Shown here: positions 51,785-61,231 of the stretch, piece by piece
Position numbering within the stretch: the first letter of the stretch is position 1
How the letters are laid out: each line of letters opens with the position of its first letter
DNA from: Bacteroidota bacterium
GTDB taxonomy: Bacteria > Bacteroidota > Bacteroidia > AKYH767-A > JAHEYN01
NCBI GenBank assembly: GCA_023251555.1
Contig: JAHEYN010000001.1
Coordinates: 1-64,000 of the forward strand
Reading direction: 5' to 3'
Length of the DNA: 64,000 bases
Made by a program: the position numbers and the translations under genes
The notes under the pieces: model-generated
What the model was told of the DNA's origin: nothing
Database searches by the model: none
What the model saw: the letters and a program-made list of their open reading frames with translations, nothing else

Positions 51785-51812
51785 AGCGGGAAAGACCCGC
51801 TTTCCTTCTTTT
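51785..51812 (+). terminator. Terminator after the giant protein
   Basis: Stem AGCGGG (51785-51790) with CCCGCT (51796-51801), loop of five bases, followed by the T-rich run TTCCTTCTTTT. It begins 11 bp past the stop. Confidence 0.65.
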
Positions 51813-51956
51813 CATGAGGGGACTGGCCAGTTTATTTATTTCTGACAACAGGTAATTTGGTTCGGCTTCTTGCAGCATGAACACATAAGAAGCATTTGGA
51901 AAAAATAACAAGTCCTTATTTCATAGACAACTAATTACCCAGCCAACACCGTTTCC

Positions 51957-52280
51957 ATGACACAAGAGCAACATCTGGACGAAGCATTAAGATTTCTTTT
52001 AAAATGGAATGCGGGGAGCTATCTTTATTACCTTGACAACAATAAAAATATTGGGGAGAATTTCCCCGACCGAAATATAAAAGACGGTGCTGTTGGCAAA
52101 AATTCCCATGAAGATGCCTTGCATATTGCTATTGCGACCATCCACCGAGTTGATGTTTTGGTAAGCTGGAATTTTAAGCACATTGTAAATCTTGATCGCA
52201 TAAGGAAATACAATGCTGTAAATTTAATGAACGGTTATCCCATGATAGAAATTCGTAATCCAAGGGAAATTTTAAAATAG
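51957..52280 (+). pseudogene. Truncated PIN-domain protein with a foreign front end
   Basis: The last ~60 residues match the C-terminus of a PIN-like family: D-A-L-H-I-A-I-A-T, then V-D-V-L-V-S-W-N-F-K-H-I-V-N, then Y-P-M-I-E-I-R-N-P-R-E-I-L. PIN-domain proteins are usually ~130-160 residues with an acidic N-terminal motif, which is missing here. The first ~45 residues (MTQEQHLDEALRFLLKWNAG...) look like the start of another small protein, so the frame is a chimera left by a deletion. If it is made, an RNase activity is unlikely. Confidence 0.6.
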
Positions 52281-52287
52281 CAAAACG

Positions 52288-52446
52288 ATGGAAAAGCAAT
52301 ATGATTCAGTCAAGGAAATGCGCTCTATTCGCGAAAGGTTGCAGAAGGAGTATGAGAAAAACCCTGCTTTAAGAAAAAAACGTTTGGAGCAAATTCGTAA
52401 AAAATACCGACTTGCTATTCGTACGAAGGAAAACGCTTACCGCTAA
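52288..52446 (+). CDS. Small basic protein, probable partner of the PIN module
   Basis: ATG at 52288 gives 52 residues, beginning M-E-K-Q-Y-D-S-V-K-E-M-R-S-I-R-E-R and ending R-T-K-E-N-A-Y-R; it is basic and helical. Short proteins with a V-K-x-M-R-x-I-R-(D/E) start commonly follow this PIN family and may act as partner or antitoxin. It lies 7 bp after the PIN remnant. With the PIN gene broken it is probably an orphan. Confidence 0.5.
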   Translation: MEKQYDSVKEMRSIRERLQKEYEKNPALRKKRLEQIRKKYRLAIRTKENAYR

Positions 52447-52524
52447 CATGGCATCAGCGATAGAGGGCGTGCATAACGAACTCAAACAGATCTGGAAAAA
52501 GCGATGAATTAACAAAGGCCTGGA

Positions 52525-54465
52525 TCACCAGGTACAGAATTTCTTCACCACCCGGCTTTCTCCTGTATCCACTAAAATGAAATATACGCCTGCTGGAAGT
52601 TTACCGGTGGTGATTTCTTTTTCGAAAAGGAAATCCTGCTCCGGGGAGAGTTTGCCGGCAGTTATTTGTTCTCCAATGGAATTGTATATAATGTATTTCA
52701 TCTCATCGCAGCTGCATGTCCCGTAAATCTTTAGGTACTCTCCCCGGGAGTTTGGATAAAATAACAGGCTGCTTCCGGGAGAAGGACTGAGAGAAGCACT
52801 TACAATCGGTGAGAACTTATATGCTCCGTCAAAGTTTACCTGCCTGATGCGGTAAAACAGCGTTCCTCCTTTCTCTACCGGGCTGGAAAGAGGGGAGGTG
52901 TCAGTAAAAGAATAGTGTTGTTCCGTACTGGAATTTCCTGCTCCTTTAACCTTAGCTGTTTCTTCAAAAGTTTTCCCGTCTGCGCTTTTCTCAATGGCAA
53001 AGTAATCATTGTTTGCTTCGGAGGCGGTAGTCCACTGTACCAGTACTTCCCGGCCATTTAACTCTTTTGCAGTGAAAGTTGTCAGCTCAACAGGAAGGGC
53101 GGCGCCGCAGTCCCATTCGGCTATAAAAATATCAGATCCTCCGCTGGTAGTGAGTGAGGTGGATCCGAAAGCAGCTGTGGTGTTGAAATAGCCCGTTACA
53201 AAACTCCTGCTGCTGGCATCAATGGTGATGCCGTTTGCGATATCGGTGCTTCCTCCCCCGGCCTGATCTATACAAATGATATTTCCAGCGGGGTCATAGG
53301 TGATGAGCAGTATATCATAACTCCCTCCTGATGCATTAAGCGTAGTTGCTCCGAAGACTGCGGAGATTCCGAAATAACCTGCAACAAAACTGTTGCCTGC
53401 ATTGTCTACTGCAATGGCATTGCCAATGTCGGAGCTGGCGCCCCCGCCTTGTACAGCCCACAGCACATTCCCGGACGGGTCGTATTTGGCAGTGAATATA
53501 TCGGCTCCGCTTGCATTGGAAAGGTTATATGTTCCAAAAGTGGCAGGATTGCTTTGATAATATCCTGTGATGTAACTGTTTCCCGATCCGTCAACTCCCA
53601 CGTCCAGGCCGAAGTCCCAGCTTGTTCCCCCGGCAGAGCGTGCCCAGATGAAGGCTCCTGCGGCATCATATTTCGCCAGATAAATATCATCCATGCCGAG
53701 GCTTGTGAGTGAGGTGGCACCAAAAGCCGCTGTGGAATTGTAATTGCCGGTAATAAAGAGGTTGGCGGCAGCAGCGTCTTTTTCTATATTTTTTCCGACA
53801 TCGCTCCCTGTTCCTCCTGCTCTCTGCTTCCATGCAACAGCGCCTGCTGAGGTAACCTTAAAAAGCAGTATGTCGTCGGCGCCTGCACTGGTGAGAGTAG
53901 GAGCGCTTCCCACTGTGGCGACAGCCTGGAAAGATCCTGTAACATAGCTGTTTCCGGAGTTATCAGTTACAAGCCCCCAGCCCCTGTCGGTGGCTGTCCC
54001 TCCGGCTTTCATTGCCCATTGGAAGGTTCCGCCGTTGTTATATTTTGCAACGAAAATATCTTCTGCGCCTGCAGAGGTCATGGAAGTGGTGCCGAAGGAT
54101 GCATTGGACTGGAAATAACCTGTAACATAAACATTCCCTGACCCGTCCAGGCTTACTGATCTTCCCAGTTCCGGGCTTCCCGTAGAACCCGCCCTGTTGG
54201 CCCATACAGGAGATCCTGTGGAAGAGTATTTTGCAACGAAGATATCATTGCCCCCTGCGCTGTTCAGGGAGATGCTGCCAAAACTGACAGTGCCGCTGAA
54301 GTAGCCGGTGATAAAGACATTGCCGGATGCATCCACGGCCACATCATGCCCCAGGTCTCCTGCAGTGCTTCCTCCCTGGCTGGACCATTGCCACTGGGCA
54401 AAGGCGGGAATACATAAGCACATGTATACAGCAAGACTTTGTAATGTTTTTCTTAATATAGTCAT
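52525..54465 (-). CDS. Seven-repeat SBBP propeller protein with T9SS tail
   Basis: The ATG at 54465 opens a signal peptide (M-T-I-L-R-K-T-L-Q-S-L-A-V-Y...P-A-F-A-Q); the longer frame from 54492 runs into the neighbouring stop region. The ~646-residue protein has seven repeats of ~65 residues (W-A-x-x-A-G-G...D-x-x-G-N-x-Y-x-T-G-x-F), consistent with a seven-bladed propeller, then the linker module L-P-V-E-L-T-T-F-T-A and a type A sorting domain ending in F-C-T-W. It follows the BNR protein by 7 bp on the same strand. It is a paralogue in design of the protein at 17101. Confidence 0.87.
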   Translation of the reverse strand: MTILRKTLQSLAVYMCLCIPAFAQWQWSSQGGSTAGDLGHDVAVDASGNVFITGYFSGTVSFGSISLNSAGGNDIFVAKYSSTGSPVWANRAGSTGSPELGRSVSLDGSGNVYVTGYFQSNASFGTTSMTSAGAEDIFVAKYNNGGTFQWAMKAGGTATDRGWGLVTDNSGNSYVTGSFQAVATVGSAPTLTSAGADDILLFKVTSAGAVAWKQRAGGTGSDVGKNIEKDAAAANLFITGNYNSTAAFGATSLTSLGMDDIYLAKYDAAGAFIWARSAGGTSWDFGLDVGVDGSGNSYITGYYQSNPATFGTYNLSNASGADIFTAKYDPSGNVLWAVQGGGASSDIGNAIAVDNAGNSFVAGYFGISAVFGATTLNASGGSYDILLITYDPAGNIICIDQAGGGSTDIANGITIDASSRSFVTGYFNTTAAFGSTSLTTSGGSDIFIAEWDCGAALPVELTTFTAKELNGREVLVQWTTASEANNDYFAIEKSADGKTFEETAKVKGAGNSSTEQHYSFTDTSPLSSPVEKGGTLFYRIRQVNFDGAYKFSPIVSASLSPSPGSSLLFYPNSRGEYLKIYGTCSCDEMKYIIYNSIGEQITAGKLSPEQDFLFEKEITTGKLPAGVYFILVDTGESRVVKKFCTW

Positions 54466-54472
54466 AGCTGAT

Positions 54473-57391
54473 TCAATATCCGGTTTTAACAATTTTCACT
54501 ACGAAAAACTGCTGTTCCGCAGTAGTAACAGAAAGGTAATAAATTCCGTTCCCGAGGTGGGAGAGGTTCAATGTCAGTTTATCTCCTGAGAAATCAGCTT
54601 TTGTTTCGCGGTACACAGTTTTCCCCGAGATGTCAGTTATGGTAATCTTTGTTGGTGCATGAAAGCTGGCATTGAAAGAAATGTTTACCTGCTCAGTGAA
54701 AGGGTTGGGATATACGCTGGAGGCAGAAATCAGTTCCTGTGAAGCAAGCATAATAACAGGAGATAATTTATTCTGCCCGTCATAGTCCACCTGCCTGAGG
54801 CGGTAATAATAAACGGGCAGGTTAATCCTGTCATCAATAAATTCATAAGAAACATTTGAGCTGGAATTGCCCGCTCCTTTCAGGACACCTATGGGATAAA
54901 ACCCGGTACCGTTATCTGAGCGCTGTATCTCGAATTCTTTGTTATTCAACTCAGTAGCGGTTTCCCAAAGCAGGTGGTTATAATGATGTTCGTGTTTACC
55001 TGAAAAAGAGGTCAGTTCAATAGGCGCAGGAGCAAAGGTGGTGCTTGAGAATAGTCCGCGGCCGTGTGTGGCGGCAAGCACCCATTTGTCCGAAGACCTT
55101 GTTTTGAGCATATCCACTCTCACGTTTGCAAGCCCGGTGTTGGAAGCCCCCCAGTTGGTTGATCCGCCGTTAAGCAGGTCGGTACTCCATATCCCAAGTT
55201 CTGTCGCAACAAGTGCCTGGGTGTTGCTGTTGGGGTTAAAAATCGCCCAGCGGATGGGCATATCAGGAAGATTTCCTTCAACTGCAGTCCACGAGGTGCC
55301 CCCGTTGGTGCTTTCCCATACGCTGCTGAGTCCGTAGTTGGAGTATGTGGCAAGGAGATGGTTGTCGTTTCCGGTTTCTATGGCAACGCAGGAAACGCTG
55401 ACGGTTCCTGAGGGAAGGCCAGTGGAGATGTTTGTGCCTGTTGGCCCTGCACCGTTGGCATTATCCACCCTTACGACCCTTCCGTTGTTGATTCCGAAGA
55501 AAACACGGTTGGCGGTATTGGGAGAAACAGCTACATGAGTTACTGACCCGCCGCCGAACGCTGCAACAGGCATTGTGCTTGAGGAGTTCCCGGTTTGGGG
55601 GTCGTTCCACCTGAAATAATTCCCTGCCGTAGTTCCGGCATAGATGATATTCGCTGTATTGTCGTAGTCGCTGGGATTGATGAACTGCCCGTTGTTGTTA
55701 AAGGAAATCTGTGCGGACCATGTGTTCCCTCCGTCTGTTGAGCGGAAATAATTATTATACACGTAAGCAGTAAACTGGTACTGTGACTGGTTTTGATCAA
55801 TATGGCAGAAGCCTCCGTCTCCCCCCGTAACCTGGGTGGTGGAGTTGATCCCGGCAACAGTGTATTTGTGGCTGCCGTTATCCTGGGCGCCCGCGAGGAA
55901 GTAGTTGGAAGAACCGGTAGGATCAAGGGCGCATGCGAACAGTTGAGTAACATTGTAGTTGGGGTCCCTGGTGGAGATGGTCGGGGTGGCGGCGGTACCG
56001 TTGGCTGTTCTCCAAATACCTCCGTCATTGCCGAAATAAGCCACATCAGAACTTCCGGGCTCAAATACAATGCAATGCTGGTCGGAATGAACGTACTGGT
56101 ATCCGCATCCTCCGTACCATTGGGTAATCTGTGTCCAATTCGTTCCCCCGTTGGTTGTTTTGAAAAGATTCAGCCCACCGGCCAGGACGTTGTTAGCGTT
56201 GTTCGGGTCAACGGCCACAGCGAGGTCATACCATGCCTGGCCGTTCGTGAACTCAGCTCCGTCGCAGCCCCCGTTATTGGTCGGGAGAGTTGTGGCAGCC
56301 CAGGTGGTGCCTCCGTCGGTGGTTTTATAGATATTCAAAATTCCGTTGGTGGCAGAATTGTGGGTTAAGGCATAAACAGTGTTTCCGTTGGAAGGGGCGC
56401 ATGCCAACTCCACACGGTAAAAACCTGCGGTAGGGAAACCATTGGCTCCGGTGTTAACCTGGCTCCAGGTACCTGCATTTCCGGTAGCCGATTTCCACAC
56501 ACTTCCCTGGTAAAATATCCCAAGGCTGGCAAATAAAGTCCCCCCGTTTGCTATTTCTATGTCGGCCGCAGAGCAGTTCGAAACGGGGTAGCAGCCGGCA
56601 CCCTGTGTCCCGAGCACCAGCGCCCATGTGGTGCCTCCGTCGGTGGATTTGTAAACACCGCCGGCGTTACAGAACTGGCTTGATGTTGCTGCATAAACGT
56701 TCCCCGCTGCATCCACTACGATTTTCTGCACATAATCAAAGTTAACATTGCTTGCCGTGCTTGCAAGCTGGGCCCATGTAGAGCCCCCGTCGGTGGATTT
56801 CCATATCCCATCCCCGCGTACTGCATCAATATTAAACCATCCTTCTCCTGTGCCAAAGTACATGGTTGTTGTGCTTGCAGGATTATATGCAATGGTAGTG
56901 ATGGCAATATTGCTGAGGAAGTCATTAATTACTGCCCATGCGGGAGAGGCCACCGTGATATCCGTGGTTTTCCATAAGCCTCCGTCAACTCCGGCAGCGA
57001 AAACTGTTTTCTTGGTAGCGTCGTTGGGGTCAACCATGATGGCCCTGGTTCTTCCCCCGAAGTTGTTGGGGCCCCTTTCTGTCCATGTAATGCCGGAAAT
57101 GGCTGCGGCAGTTTTGTCGGTGAAAGATGGCGCCCATTTATCCGCTTCATGCCGCATCTTTTGAGCATAACGGAATGCCTGTACGAGTCGTTCCCTCGGC
57201 ACATAACCCAGGGCAGGATCCTTGGTTCTCTCGAACTCCTGTGCGGCAGCCAGCTCAGGGCCGTCAAACTCAACAATCTCAGGTTTCTCTTTCCGGAAAA
57301 ACTCGTGCAGGGAAAGGCAAAGGAGAAAATCCCCTCCTCCGGCAAAAACTGAAAGCAGAGTGATTAATACAGAAGCCTTTAGAAACTTCAT
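54473..57391 (-). CDS. BNR/sortilin-like propeller protein with T9SS tail
   Basis: A 972-residue protein with a signal peptide and a ~60-residue linker. A long series of BNR/Asp-box motifs follows: W-K-S-T-D-G-G-S-T-W, Y-K-S-T-D-G-G-T-T-W, Y-K-T-T-D-G-G-T-T-W, F-R-S-T-D-G-G-N-T-W and W-E-S-T-N-G-G-T-S-W. This pattern is typical of VPS10/sortilin-like and xyloglucanase-like propellers. The end carries the P-I-E-L-T-S-F-S-G linker module and a type A sorting domain (V-Y-P-N-P-F-T-E onward, closing V-V-K-I-V-K-T-G-Y). Binding or hydrolysis of a polymer is possible but catalytic residues cannot be assigned. It is the first gene of a two-gene operon with the SBBP protein. Confidence 0.85.
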   Translation of the reverse strand: MKFLKASVLITLLSVFAGGGDFLLCLSLHEFFRKEKPEIVEFDGPELAAAQEFERTKDPALGYVPRERLVQAFRYAQKMRHEADKWAPSFTDKTAAAISGITWTERGPNNFGGRTRAIMVDPNDATKKTVFAAGVDGGLWKTTDITVASPAWAVINDFLSNIAITTIAYNPASTTTMYFGTGEGWFNIDAVRGDGIWKSTDGGSTWAQLASTASNVNFDYVQKIVVDAAGNVYAATSSQFCNAGGVYKSTDGGTTWALVLGTQGAGCYPVSNCSAADIEIANGGTLFASLGIFYQGSVWKSATGNAGTWSQVNTGANGFPTAGFYRVELACAPSNGNTVYALTHNSATNGILNIYKTTDGGTTWAATTLPTNNGGCDGAEFTNGQAWYDLAVAVDPNNANNVLAGGLNLFKTTNGGTNWTQITQWYGGCGYQYVHSDQHCIVFEPGSSDVAYFGNDGGIWRTANGTAATPTISTRDPNYNVTQLFACALDPTGSSNYFLAGAQDNGSHKYTVAGINSTTQVTGGDGGFCHIDQNQSQYQFTAYVYNNYFRSTDGGNTWSAQISFNNNGQFINPSDYDNTANIIYAGTTAGNYFRWNDPQTGNSSSTMPVAAFGGGSVTHVAVSPNTANRVFFGINNGRVVRVDNANGAGPTGTNISTGLPSGTVSVSCVAIETGNDNHLLATYSNYGLSSVWESTNGGTSWTAVEGNLPDMPIRWAIFNPNSNTQALVATELGIWSTDLLNGGSTNWGASNTGLANVRVDMLKTRSSDKWVLAATHGRGLFSSTTFAPAPIELTSFSGKHEHHYNHLLWETATELNNKEFEIQRSDNGTGFYPIGVLKGAGNSSSNVSYEFIDDRINLPVYYYRLRQVDYDGQNKLSPVIMLASQELISASSVYPNPFTEQVNISFNASFHAPTKITITDISGKTVYRETKADFSGDKLTLNLSHLGNGIYYLSVTTAEQQFFVVKIVKTGY

Positions 57392-57525
57392 AATACACAG
57401 TAAGTTATGTAAAAATAAGATTTTTTTGCTATAAAATGAAATAAGACCCGGTAAAAAATGCTATGTAACAAATGGTCTGGCATATTTGCCGCTACACTCC
57501 TTTAGGGGAGTATGAAATAATAGCT

Positions 57526-57533
57526 TAAATTTG
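57526..57533 (+). promoter_or_regulatory. Bacteroidota -7 box for the lipoprotein gene at 57579
   Basis: TAAATTTG fits TAnnTTTG and lies 45 bp before the ATG. A small hairpin CTCC-TTTAG-GGGAG precedes it at about 57497-57510. Confidence 0.45.
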
Positions 57534-57578
57534 TAGTTATATAAAAGCAGTATTATACAAATCTCAAGTCAGGGAATT

Positions 57579-58271
57579 ATGAATGTCAGTACAAAAAAAA
57601 GTTTTCTCCTTATTGTAGCTGCCTTGCTTTCCATATACTCCTGTAAGAAAACGATTGTTGATCCGCCTGACCAGGGGTATGATTATTTCCCTGTCAGGAC
57701 AGGCCACTGGACTGCATACCAGGTGGATTCCATTGACCATAATTGTTTTACAACATCCATTGACACTTTTCATTTCCAGCTCAAGGAAGTGATTGATTAT
57801 GAATATACTGATGCTTCCGGAAATGTTACCCAGGCCATTGAAAGATATGTAAGAAGCAGTGACACTGCACAGTGGGCTTTCAGGAACAAATGGACGCAAA
57901 CCCGTACAAAGAGCACAGCCGAACGCACGGAAGACAATACCAGGTATATCCGGCTTGTATTTCCCCTGGGGGAAGGAAAATACTGGAATGGAAACAGCTA
58001 CAATACCATAGGACAGTGGGATTACCAGTACCTTTCCGTTAACCAGCAGGAGAGTGCGGGCAAATTCAGTTTTGACTCCACGCTTGTGGTTGACCAGCAG
58101 GGACAGAATGATCCTATTATCAACACACAGTTCGGAAAGGAAATCTATGCGAAAAGGGTAGGGTTGATATATAAGCAATATACGGTGCTGTATAAAAACG
58201 ACAATAATTGTAATCTCGCTGACGGTGGCGGTGTGGAGTTTACATGGACCCTTATTGATTATTCGAAGTAA
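57579..58271 (+). CDS. Lipoprotein, unknown function
   Basis: A 230-residue protein with a lipoprotein signal ending I-Y-S-C-K-K. The mature part begins D-P-P-D-Q-G-Y-D-Y-F-P-V-R-T-G-H-W-T-A-Y-Q-V-D-S, a common opening for small beta-rich Bacteroidota lipoproteins, and includes F-P-L-G-E-G-K-Y-W-N-G-N-S-Y. A pair of residues N-C (F-Q-L-x and N-N-N-C-N-L) is not a recognised motif. It precedes the subtilisin by 2 bp and is probably co-transcribed with it. Confidence 0.65.
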   Translation: MNVSTKKSFLLIVAALLSIYSCKKTIVDPPDQGYDYFPVRTGHWTAYQVDSIDHNCFTTSIDTFHFQLKEVIDYEYTDASGNVTQAIERYVRSSDTAQWAFRNKWTQTRTKSTAERTEDNTRYIRLVFPLGEGKYWNGNSYNTIGQWDYQYLSVNQQESAGKFSFDSTLVVDQQGQNDPIINTQFGKEIYAKRVGLIYKQYTVLYKNDNNCNLADGGGVEFTWTLIDYSK

Positions 58272-58273
58272 TC

Positions 58274-59977
58274 TTGAATTCATTTTACAAACGGGTTCCC
58301 ATTCTTTTTTCCATTTGTCTTTTTCTTCTTCTTGCTGATGTACCTGCACAGGTTTTTACTCCTCTTTCCTCCGGCAGGTACTGGATAACATTCACAGATA
58401 AGAACAATTCTCCTTATTTAATTGCAAACCCCTCTGCTTTTCTTTCTCCCGCGGCGCTCAGCAGGAGAAACAAACAAAACATCCCTGTTGCCGGCAGCGA
58501 TCTTCCCGTTACACCTGCATACCTTGACAGCCTCTCTGCAAAGGGTGCAAAGGTGCTGGTGCGGTCCCGCTGGCTGAACGGTGCTATGGTTGATTGCGAC
58601 ACCTCTGTGCTGAATCTTATGCAGTCACTTCCGTTTGTCCTGAAAACCTCTGCAGTAAACAGGAGGCGGAAAGAGCCTGGAATCCCTCCTCCCTTCAAAA
58701 CCCCGGATTTGATTTCTCCTTTTGCGGATGCATACAAAACAGCAGAGCAAACATCTTTTCACAGCTATAATTATGGCGGGAGTTACGGGCAGGTTGATAT
58801 GCTTGGCGGTGTGGCCCTGCATGACAGTGGCTTTGGCGGACAGGGAATGGTGATTGCCGTGCTGGATGGAGGATTCTGGAAAGTGGACAGCCTTCCCGCC
58901 TTTGACAGCCTGAGGGCAGCCGGCAGGATACTGGGAACGTGGGACTTTGTGGCTGGCGACAGCAGTGTGTTCGAAGATGACACACACGGTATGTATGTGC
59001 TTTCGGTAATGGCTGCCAACGAGCCCGGAGTGATGGTGGGAACTGCACCAGGCGCCGCTTACTGGCTCTTGCGAACAGAAGATCCCTCCTCCGAAACACT
59101 TACAGAGGAATATAACTGGCTTGCCGGGGCAGAGTTTGCCGATAGTGTAGGGGCAGATATTATTAATTCTTCGCTTGGTTATTCTACTTTCAACAATTCT
59201 TTACTGAATCACAGTTATGCAGATATGGATGGAAACACAACTCCTGTTACTATTGCAGCAGATATGGCTGCCGGCAAGGGCATGCTTGTGGTAAACAGTG
59301 CCGGCAACGAAGGGATAGCCCCATGGAACTTTATTACAGCTCCTGCAGATGGCGACAGCGTCCTGGCTGTGGGAGGTGTGGACGCACAGAGAAACTACTG
59401 GAACGGCAGTTCCAAGGGGCCTTCTTCCGACGGGAGGGTGAAACCTGATGTTGCAGCCCAGGGTTCCTCTGCCGTTGTGGCTTCCATTACAGGAGGCACT
59501 ATCCCTGCCAACGGCACATCTTTCGCAGCCCCGCTGGTTTGCGGATTAGCCGGATGCCTCTGGCAGGCACACCCTTCTCTTACCTGCATGCATCTGCTTT
59601 ATGCTATCCAGGCAAGCGCAGATAAATACAGCGCCCCGGATACCCTTACAGGCTATGGGATACCCAACTTCACTGTAGCCAGCATGCTTCTTTCCGGAAC
59701 AGATCTAAATATTTTTCAGTCGGAAAATATTATGGGGCTCTTTCCCAATCCCTCCGAAGGTGTTTTTACGCTGCGCTTTTTTTCGGACACCAGCCAGAAT
59801 ATACGGATTGAAATATATGATGCCCTCGGACGTATAATGTTGAGGGACGAAAAATGGGTAAACACAAACAGTGTTAACAGCATAAGTGTTAACACGGAAA
59901 ATGATGCACCGGGTTGTTATTCTCTGAAAATCACTACGGCCAGGAGCCAGTTTACAAAGAAAATAATCAAAATATAG
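58274..59977 (+). CDS. Secreted subtilisin-like S8 peptidase with T9SS tail
   Basis: A 567-residue serine peptidase starting with TTG. A signal peptide and a prodomain (about 20-130) precede the catalytic domain: Asp in V-I-A-V-L-D-G-G-F, His in D-D-T-H-G-M-Y-V-L, and Ser in N-G-T-S-F-A-A-P-L-V. The last ~80 residues (L-F-P-N-P-S-E-G onward, closing K-K-I-I-K-I) are a type A T9SS sorting domain. It should be exported and may mature or degrade surface proteins. It follows a lipoprotein gene by 2 bp. The stop is followed by a ~290-bp gap with no clear gene. Confidence 0.92.
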   Translation: MNSFYKRVPILFSICLFLLLADVPAQVFTPLSSGRYWITFTDKNNSPYLIANPSAFLSPAALSRRNKQNIPVAGSDLPVTPAYLDSLSAKGAKVLVRSRWLNGAMVDCDTSVLNLMQSLPFVLKTSAVNRRRKEPGIPPPFKTPDLISPFADAYKTAEQTSFHSYNYGGSYGQVDMLGGVALHDSGFGGQGMVIAVLDGGFWKVDSLPAFDSLRAAGRILGTWDFVAGDSSVFEDDTHGMYVLSVMAANEPGVMVGTAPGAAYWLLRTEDPSSETLTEEYNWLAGAEFADSVGADIINSSLGYSTFNNSLLNHSYADMDGNTTPVTIAADMAAGKGMLVVNSAGNEGIAPWNFITAPADGDSVLAVGGVDAQRNYWNGSSKGPSSDGRVKPDVAAQGSSAVVASITGGTIPANGTSFAAPLVCGLAGCLWQAHPSLTCMHLLYAIQASADKYSAPDTLTGYGIPNFTVASMLLSGTDLNIFQSENIMGLFPNPSEGVFTLRFFSDTSQNIRIEIYDALGRIMLRDEKWVNTNSVNSISVNTENDAPGCYSLKITTARSQFTKKIIKI

Positions 59978-60258
59978 CGGCCTTCTTCGGAAAGAGTATT
60001 CTGAAAACCTTTCCTGTGTTGACTGTACCCGGCTTCGAAGTTTATCCACCGCACTCTTAACGATAAATAAGCCCGGCCCGGATACTTCCTTTTTTACTCT
60101 TGCCCCGGCAGAAAAGATCAAAAACTTTCCTTGATACCAAGCTATCGTTTCTGCAAATTTTTCAATAGCCTGCAAAGGTGGGACATTTCTTATTAACACG
60201 GTGAAGGCAAAGTTTTTGTTGTCCGTAAAACAAGGGGCATGAGGAATGGAATAACCCC
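59978..60258. other. Gap with a possible minus-strand small gene
   Basis: No secure feature. On the minus strand a frame from 60199 reads P-P-L-Q-A-I-E-K-F-A-E-T-I-A-W-Y-Q-G-K-F and then G-A-R-V-K-K-E-V-S-G-P-G-L-F-I-V-K-S-A-V-D-K-L, which looks protein-like for ~75 residues before it enters the antisense of the subtilisin sorting domain. It has no known family and could be a decayed gene or chance. Confidence 0.25.
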
Positions 60259-60266
60259 TATCTTTA
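60259..60266 (+). promoter_or_regulatory. -7-like box 4 bp from a start codon
   Basis: TATCTTTA (one mismatch from TAnnTTTG) ends 4 bp before the ATG at 60271, suggesting a leaderless or nearly leaderless transcript. Confidence 0.35.
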
Positions 60267-60270
60267 CATC

Positions 60271-61212
60271 ATGAAACAGGCTTTTACGGCTGTTATTTTT
60301 GTATTTTGCTCAGGGAGCCTTTTGTTCGCACAGGATGTGACGAAGATTGTACAGCTTGACTCCGTAATGATTACGGCAGTGAAAGGAGGATTCAGTGTGG
60401 AGGATTTTATCTATCTCGTTAAGCAGGACACTTCTTTTTACAAGGCATTTAAAAACCTTCGCTACTATCCCTATACTTTTGAAAGCAACCTCGTTGTTTT
60501 TAACCGCAGGTCGGATAAGGAGAAGGCTTCCCTTTACAGGAAGGCTTCCCAGCGTGTGGTTGCCGGGAAACGATGGATTGAAATTACGGAAGAAAAAACA
60601 GCCGGAAATATTTACAATAAAGATAAAAAATTCACCTATTACACCGCCGAACTCTTTGATTATACATTTTACCCCCGTGATACCGTTGTTGCCTCCAATA
60701 TTATAACCGGCAGGCCGGGAAGCGCATTGCAGGATGCTTCCAAAAACCAGAAATACAAAGATCGCCTCGAAGTGCTGATGTTCAACCCGGGATCGGAAGT
60801 GGATGGGATTCCCCTTATAAGCAGCAGGATGGCAATATTTGATAAGGATATGCTTGGTTATTATGACTATAAAATATATTCGGAGAAGTACAGGGATACT
60901 ATCCCCTGCTATGTTTTTGAGTGTAAACCTAAAACGGATCTTGGTTATTTCAGGAAAGATGATGTGGTTATAAAGGATCTCGTTTCATTTTTTGAAAGGA
61001 AGACGTTCAGCATTGTGTACAGGAAATATCTTCTTTCGTATAATTCTGTCCTGTTTGATTTTGATGTAAAGATTGAAGTCCGCCTGCAGGAACTGGGCGG
61101 TGTACTGGTCCCGGAGTACATTACATACACAGGCTATTGGGATGTCCCCTTCAAAAAACCGGAAGTGATTAGTTTTAAGATGCATTTTTATGATTATAAA
61201 ATCACGCCCTGA
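60271..61212 (+). CDS. Secreted protein, conserved hypothetical
   Basis: The 313-residue protein has a signal peptide ending L-L-F-A-Q. The mature part starts V-Q-L-D-S-V-M-I-T-A-V-K-G-G-F-S-V-E-D-F-I, followed by long beta-rich stretches with many Tyr/Phe and Lys (F-K-N-L-R-Y-Y-P-Y-T-F, Y-Y-D-Y-K-I-Y-S-E-K-Y). Only two Cys are present. It resembles large families of periplasmic Bacteroidota proteins without an assigned activity. It precedes the SDR gene. Confidence 0.65.
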   Translation: MKQAFTAVIFVFCSGSLLFAQDVTKIVQLDSVMITAVKGGFSVEDFIYLVKQDTSFYKAFKNLRYYPYTFESNLVVFNRRSDKEKASLYRKASQRVVAGKRWIEITEEKTAGNIYNKDKKFTYYTAELFDYTFYPRDTVVASNIITGRPGSALQDASKNQKYKDRLEVLMFNPGSEVDGIPLISSRMAIFDKDMLGYYDYKIYSEKYRDTIPCYVFECKPKTDLGYFRKDDVVIKDLVSFFERKTFSIVYRKYLLSYNSVLFDFDVKIEVRLQELGGVLVPEYITYTGYWDVPFKKPEVISFKMHFYDYKITP

Positions 61213-61231
61213 TTTTTCAGCGGTTAAATAT

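Noticed and set aside
52448-52507. Nineteen-codon frame after the small partner gene
   Set aside because: Too short and without a recognisable match.
59705-59977. C-terminal part of a 164-codon minus-strand frame
   Set aside because: It is antisense to the T9SS sorting domain of the subtilisin, which is clearly coding on the other strand.
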